Below, in pieces: positions 33,030-36,935 of a DNA stretch of 36,935 nucleotides (its first letter is position 1; each line of letters starts with the position of its first letter). Below the pieces are notes generated by a model. The model was given only the letters and a program-made list of their open reading frames with translations. It ran no database searches and was not told where the DNA came from. The position numbers and the translations under genes were made by a program. The stretch covers positions 1 through 36,935 of the forward strand of contig QHTE01000050.1 in assembly GCA_003220685.1 (NCBI GenBank), read 5' to 3'. The DNA comes from Candidatus Rokuibacteriota bacterium (GTDB taxonomy: Bacteria > Methylomirabilota > Methylomirabilia > Rokubacteriales > CSP1-6).

Positions 33030-34482
33030 ATGCCCCGCTACGATACCGCCGTTCTCGGTGGCACGGTCGTCGTTCCCTACGTGGGCGCTCTTCGTTGCGA
33101 CGTCGGCATCCGCGCCGGGCGCATCGCCGCGATCGCGGACTCGATCGCGCCGGCGGACGCCGACGCGCTCGTCGACGCCCGCGCCAGGCTGGTGCTCCCG
33201 GGCGCGGTAGACTCGCACTTCCACATCGGGATCTACCGCGACCTGGCCACCGACGCGCGGAGCGACGGCCTCGGCGCTCGCCGGCGGCGTGACCACGGTG
33301 ATCAGCTACTTCCGTACCGGGCTGAATTACCTCAACAAGAGCGGGCCCTACCGAATGATCTTCCCCGAGGTCGTCGCGGCCACTGTCGGCCATGCCCACA
33401 CCGATTTCGGTTACCACATCGGCGTGATGACGACCGAGCAGCTCCACGAGGTGGGCTGGCTCGTCGGCGAGCAGGGAGTCGGGTCGTTCAAGTTCTACAT
33501 GTTCTACAAGGGGCTGAACCTCACCTCAGACTCGACGCGCGGCAGCGCCTACACGATGGCCGACACGTACGACCTCGGCCATCTCTATCTCCTCATGCGG
33601 CAGGTCGCGGCCGCTTCGCTCAAATACGGCGCCCACGGCCGGATCTCGCTGAGCCTCCACTGCGAGCAGGCCGAGCTGATCCGCGTGTTCATCGAGGAGG
33701 TGAAGCGCTCGGGCCCCGGCGGCCTCGAAGGCTACCATCGCTCGCGGCCGCCGCTGACCGAGCAGCTGTCGATCGCCGAGGCCCTGGTGCTCACGGACGC
33801 CACGCGCTGCCCGGTGAACCTGCTCCATCTCTCGAGCGCCGAGGCCGTCGCGAGCGGCGCCGACGGCCGCCGCCGATATCCGCACCTCGATATCCGGCTC
33901 GAGACGACCTTGCATCACCTGGCGCTCACGCACGCCACGGCCGGGGGCATTGTCGGCAAAGTCAATCCGCCGATCAGGACCGAGGCCGATCGCGAGGCCC
34001 TCTGGCAGGCCGTGGAGGACGGCCGCATCGACACGGTCGTCAGCGATCACGCGTGCAGCGCCGAGGAGGACAAGGGCGCGGATCTCTGGAAGGCGCTCCC
34101 GGGGTTCGGCGGGACCGCGCTCCTCTACCCGTATCTCGTCTCGGAGGGACATCTTCGGCGCGGCCTTTCGCTGACGCGGATCGTGGAGCTGGCCAGCGCC
34201 AACCCGGCCCGCGCCTTCGGCCTTTATCCGCGCAAGGGCACGATCGTGGTCGGCGCCGACGCGGATCTCGTCGTGCTCGATCCCGCTCGCGAGCGCGTGG
34301 TCTCGCCCGCGGTGCTTCACTCGGCGCAGGACTTCACGCCGTTCGCCGGCATGCGGGTCCGCGGCTGGCCGACGCACACGCTCCTGAGGGGGCGCACGGT
34401 GTTCCGGGACGGCGCGGTCGTCGGCGAGCCGGACGGGCAGTACGTCAAGCGACCGATCGGACTCTACGAGATTGCGGGTTGA
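33030..34482 (+). pseudogene. Frameshifted dihydropyrimidinase/D-hydantoinase-like amidohydrolase
   Basis: Members hydrolyse cyclic imides such as dihydropyrimidines or hydantoins with two metals in a TIM barrel. Frame 1 from ATG 33030 gives the start through SHFHIGIYRDLATDARS (H63, H65). The rest (ALAGGVTTVISYFRTG to the stop at 34482) is in another frame. The break is at 33261-33270, where a two-base loss from an original GAGACGG would explain it. Behind it all catalytic marks remain: the carboxylated-Lys segment SFKFYMFYKG, SLHCEQ, NLLHLSS and VVSDHACS. A single recent frameshift in an otherwise perfect gene means either a young pseudogene or an assembly error. The family assignment is secure; pyrimidine versus other cyclic amide is not. 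Confidence 0.85.
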
Positions 34483-34499
34483 GCGGCGCGGGGAGCGGG

Positions 34500-34619
34500 C
34501 TAGGCCTTGGCCTGAGCGGCGCGGCGCCGCGGGCAAGCCTTGTGATACCAGGTCGAGCCGAGCTTGACGTGATTGCCGTTCTTCCGGATCTTCCGCTTGC
34601 ACTTGGGACAGGTTCCCAT
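34500..34619 (-). CDS. 39-residue zinc-motif micro-protein
   Basis: From ATG 34619, five bases after GGGAG: MGTCPKCKRKIRKNGNHVKL, then STWYHKACPRRRAAQAKA. CPKC (C4, C7) and HKAC (H26, C29) form a complete four-ligand site with the spacing of module 1 in the larger zinc-motif family, and the rest is strongly basic. It may bind nucleic acid. An extended -10 TGC-TATAAT is 36 bases upstream of the ATG. Too short for routine gene calling, but promoter, ribosome binding site and motif all agree. Confidence 0.7.
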   Translation of the reverse strand: MGTCPKCKRKIRKNGNHVKLGSTWYHKACPRRRAAQAKA

Positions 34620-34654
34620 CTGCGCTCCCTTTCGCGTCCTATCGAGGCCGTGTC

Positions 34655-34663
34655 ATTATAGCA
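34655..34663 (-). promoter_or_regulatory. Extended -10 promoter with consensus TATAAT
   Basis: Minus-strand TGC-TATAAT, a perfect extended -10. It predicts a transcript start near 34648 and a leader of about 30 bases before the micro-protein ATG at 34619. Confidence 0.6.
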
Positions 34664-34683
34664 GGCGCGTCGGGCCGGGCCTC

Positions 34684-35022
34684 GTGACCGACTGCGTCTT
34701 CTGCCGCATCGTCGCGCGCACGAGCCAGGCCGACGTCGAGTACGAGGACGACGCGGTCCTCGCGTTCAAGGACATCTATCCGAAGGCGCCGATCCATCTG
34801 CTCATCGTCCCCAAGCGCCACATCAGCTCGATCATGGCGATGGAGCCCGGGGACGCGGAGGTGCTCGGCCGCTGTCTTCTGGCCGCTCGCAAGATCGGAG
34901 AGGCAAAGGGGCTGGCCGAGCGCGGCTATCGGCTGCGCGTGAACTGCGGTCCTGAAGGTGGCCAGGTCGTCTACCACGTGCATGTCCACTTCCTGGCCGG
35001 CGGGCGGGTGAGTGGCGGCTAG
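34684..35022 (+). CDS. HIT-family nucleotide hydrolase/transferase (HinT-like)
   Basis: A 112-residue histidine-triad protein. The start at GTG 34684 gives the typical opening TDCVFCRIVA. Landmarks are FKDIYPKAPIHLLIVPKRHI and the triad VVYHVHVHFLAGG, whose middle histidine performs catalysis on nucleoside phosphoramidates or AMP-lysine-like substrates. The length and GGQVVYHVHVHFL pattern fit the HinT branch. The ribosome binding site is weak. It is convergent with the protease-rhodanese gene, 11 bp apart. Confidence 0.9.
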   Translation: MTDCVFCRIVARTSQADVEYEDDAVLAFKDIYPKAPIHLLIVPKRHISSIMAMEPGDAEVLGRCLLAARKIGEAKGLAERGYRLRVNCGPEGGQVVYHVHVHFLAGGRVSGG

Positions 35023-35033
35023 CCGCGGGCCGG

Positions 35034-36527
35034 TCAGGCGGGCGCGGCCACGGTCTTCGCGTCGAGCGGCAGACCGGCGTCCGCCCAGCCGCTGAGGCCG
35101 CCCTTCAAGATCCGCACGTCGCGAAGGCCCGCTCGACGAAGCTCCCGCGCCACCCGGGCGCTCGTGGCTTCGTCGGGTCAGGAGCAATAGGCGACGACCG
35201 TGCGATTCGCGTCGACGTTGAGGGCGCGGACGCCCTTCTCGAGCTCTTCCGGCGAGAGGTGGCGCGCGTCCTGGATCTTGACCGGGCTCTTGGCGTACAT
35301 CGCCCCGTCGCGCACGTCCAGGATGACCGGTGGCGCGTCGGGCGAGGCTTCGATGAGCCGCATAACCTCCGACGGCCGAATACGATAGCGGTTGCGCCGC
35401 GCGCGCACCACGAGCAGAGCCGCCGCGACCGCGACGATCGCCGCCGCGCCGAGCGCCGCGACTCGCATCCACGGGAAGGGGCGAGGAGGCGGGTTCTTCG
35501 CCTCGGCCATCATGCGACGCACGTCGGTGAGATCCGGGAGGAGTCGGTTCGCCTCCGCGAAGTGCTTCTCGGCGCGCGCGTAGCTTCCTTCGAAAAACGC
35601 GTCGAGCCCTGCGTGCCACGCGGTGTTGAAGCGACTGACCTCGTCGAGCCTCACGTCGGTGCCCTTCACGAACTCGCGGACCGCGGCCGACGGGATCACG
35701 AAGTTGAACCCTTGCACGATCGTGCCCTGATTGCCCGCCTCGAGGCTCACGAACGTCAGGACACCGAGGACCTCTCCGGTGGATCCGACGGCGGGCCCAC
35801 CACTGTTGCCCCACGCCGCCGGCGCGTCGACCTGGAGCACCGGCTGATTGGCGATGTCCTGCTTGAAGCCGGAGATCGCGCCGTTCGTCACCGACGCCTC
35901 GACCTTTGCCGACGCGTTCAAGAGCTCGTGGCTCAGTACGACTCCGGGGAAGCCGAGGATGTGGATCCTGTCACCGATCTTCGTGTTCGAGGAGTCGCCC
36001 AGGGTGAGCGCCGGCATGTCGGCGGCCTCGAGCTTCAGCAGCGCGAGGTCGCGCCCGGACATCCCCTCGCCGGCGACCGGTGGGCTGTACTTGGCCACGG
36101 TCGCGGTGAGGCGCATGCCGTTGGAGAGGATTACGGAGATCGACGGGTCGAGCCTGACCGTCGCGCGCGCGACGGTGGCCCCGAGCATCTGCTCACTCAG
36201 GTCACCGCAGGCCTCACGGACGCCGCGCTCCAGCAGCTCTCGCTCGATCGTCGGCGGGGGCCGATGCGCCGGCGAGACGACGTGGCCGTTGGTGATGACC
36301 CAGCCGCTCGGATTGATGAACCAACCGGTCCCGGTCTCGCGCAGTGATGGCGGCGTGACCTGCTGCTTGCCGCCGGACGGGCACGTCACCGTGACTTCGG
36401 CCGCGACCTCGGAAACGACGAGCGCGACGGCGGGCTTGGCTCGGAGCAACACCTCCTGAACCGAGGGGGCCGCGTCGGCGAGGCAAGGAGCCGCGAGGAA
36501 CAGCAGGCTCGCGAACCACTGGCGCAT
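35034..36527 (-). CDS. Trypsin-like protease with C-terminal rhodanese domain, candidate selenoprotein (in-frame TGA)
   Basis: Read to the first stop (35178) this is a 449-residue protein; read through the TGA it has 497 residues ending at 35034. A signal peptide (MRQWFASLLFLAAPCLADAA) is followed by a DegP/trypsin-like domain with H82 (NGHVV), D160 (GRDLALLKL) and S242 (GNSGGP). A short helical repeat (GLDAFFEGSYARAEKHFAEA), a membrane helix (about 355-375) and a rhodanese domain (VILDVRDGAMYAKSP) come next, leaving the rhodanese on the cytoplasmic side. The TGA at 35178-35180 falls at position 450, which aligns with the catalytic Cys65 of GlpE. Beyond it PDEATSARVARELRRAGLRD and GGLSGWADAGLP complete the fold. 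A SECIS-like hairpin follows directly. The alternatives are a nonsense mutation or a base error from TGC. Confidence 0.75.
35134..35175 (-). promoter_or_regulatory. Candidate bacterial SECIS element
   Basis: Starting two bases after the in-frame TGA, the minus strand folds into a 9-bp stem (CGACGAAGC with GCTTCGTCG), a 5/4-base internal loop and a 5-bp upper stem (GCGCC with GGCGC) with apical loop CGGGT. The loop begins 21 bases after the TGA and contains a GG pair, matching the placement used by SelB in bacteria. The hairpin lies in coding sequence, as bacterial SECIS elements do. Confidence 0.55.
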
Positions 36528-36552
36528 CTCGAGATTCTATACCGCGCGAAAT

Positions 36553-36589
36553 GCAAAAAAGAAGGCTCCAGGGGACGGCCCCTGGAGCC
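36553..36589 (-). terminator. Intrinsic terminator
   Basis: A perfect 11-bp stem (GGCTCCAGGGG with CCCCTGGAGCC) with a 4-base loop, followed on the minus strand by TTCTTTTTTGC. It lies 30 bases after the stop of the repeat-protein gene and terminates it before the protease gene. Confidence 0.9.
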
Positions 36590-36618
36590 TGGGTACTGCT
36601 ACCGCAAAAAATACCTGC

Positions 36619-36935
36619 TTACTTCATCAGGCCCATCGCCTGGACGGCCTTCGCCTTGGCTGCGTCCATGTTTCCAGCCTTGCAGGCCGCCTCGGCCTCG
36701 CGGACCAGCTTCGCCGCATCGCTACCCGCCGAAGACTTAGCACCGGCGAGCGAGCGTGGGGCCTGGATGTCCTGACCGCTACGCGGAGCCTGGATGTCCT
36801 GGCCGGCGCGCGGAGCCTGGATGTCTTGACCCGCCCGCGGAGCCTGGATGTCCTGGCCGGCGCGCGGAGCCTGGATGTCTTGACCCGCCCGCGGAGCCTG
36901 GATGTCCTGGCCGGCGCGCGGAGCTTGGATGTCTT
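36619..36935 (-). CDS. Secreted-type repeat protein, 5' end outside the window (partial)
   Basis: The last 104 residues of a minus-strand gene that enters from beyond the window edge. The visible N-terminal part is a tandem array of the nine-residue unit DIQAPRAGQ, at least six complete and two partial copies, encoded by 27-bp repeats. Then comes a short helical domain (DAAKLVREAEAACKAGNMDA, then AKAKAVQAMGLMK) with one cysteine, resembling small periplasmic helix-pair proteins. Many proteins of this style carry a signal peptide, but the start is not in view. Terminated by the hairpin at 36553-36589. Function unknown. Confidence 0.75.
   Translation of the reverse strand, partial: DIQAPRAGQDIQAPRAGQDIQAPRAGQDIQAPRAGQDIQAPRAGQDIQAPRSGQDIQAPRSLAGAKSSAGSDAAKLVREAEAACKAGNMDAAKAKAVQAMGLMK
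36761..36935. repeat. 27-bp tandem repeat in coding sequence
   Basis: Seven copies of a 27-bp unit beginning GCCTGGATGTC on the plus strand at 36761, 36788, 36815, 36842, 36869, 36896 and 36923, running to the window edge. The last units alternate between two versions, giving a 54-bp higher-order period. Confidence 0.92.

Noticed and set aside
36761..36935. The evenly spaced repeats could be a CRISPR array.
   Set aside because: The 27-bp units are head-to-tail without unique spacers and are in frame, coding for DIQAPRAGQ.

Overview
This is a high-GC bacterial window, by eye well above 60 percent, with many small secreted or lipoprotein genes, GTG and TTG starts, and scattered decayed genes. 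An F420-type LLM oxidoreductase, families of small lipoproteins, an ABC-transporter signal-peptide remnant and many zinc-motif hypotheticals are consistent with an uncultivated soil or subsurface lineage such as Rokubacteria/Methylomirabilota. That placement is inference; no rRNA or other phylogenetic marker is present.

Layout. Positions 98-5854 form a plus-strand polysaccharide operon: a family-2 glycosyltransferase fused to a NodB-type deacetylase, an MBOAT acyltransferase and an AlgX/AlgJ-like SGNH protein. Together they could make, de-N-acetylate and O-acetylate an exported polymer. Positions 5855-11730 are accessory: zinc-motif hypotheticals, a Kelch-repeat secreted protein, a lipoprotein and remnants of ABC-transporter substrate-binding genes. 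Positions 12075-18620 form a Cu(I)/Ag(I) efflux operon (small secreted Cys protein, CusA with its full methionine triad, YtkA-like protein, CusC-like and CusB-like proteins). Positions 18632-21815 hold a truncated zinc-family paralogue, an orphan caspase-like protein, a tRNA-like sequence with an aberrant anticodon arm and two small genes. Positions 21830-28525 are mainly metabolic and envelope genes: a hydroxyisobutyrate-dehydrogenase-like enzyme, an LLM oxidoreductase, small lipoproteins, an outer-membrane barrel, a DUF2071 protein and a GlsB-like protein. Positions 28623-36935 hold a Ku pseudogene, a membrane protein, two tandem zinc-family paralogues, a GNAT/SDR pair, a frameshifted dihydropyrimidinase, a HIT protein, a protease-rhodanese fusion and the 3' end of a repeat-protein gene.

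Two themes stand out. First, a dispersed protein family combines a CxxC/HxDC module, a second Cys/His-rich module with an RTHLCPxC motif, a helical tail and a separate CxAC/HxxC C-terminal module. Copies or fragments occur at about 6.3, 7.0, 10.3-10.9, 18.6, 26.9, 30.1 and 30.5 kb, and two distant copies share a near-identical promoter. Second, the protease-rhodanese gene has an in-frame TGA exactly where the rhodanese catalytic cysteine belongs. The frame then continues through the rest of the rhodanese domain, and a bacterial SECIS-like hairpin lies immediately downstream. It is a candidate selenoprotein of unusual architecture.

The window also shows gene decay: Ku, an ABC substrate-binding protein, the dihydropyrimidinase, a truncated zinc-family copy and a signal-peptide gene without a normal start codon. 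Several genes too short for routine calling (35, 36, 39, 58, 59 and 62 codons) are supported by ribosome binding sites, motifs or extended -10 promoters.
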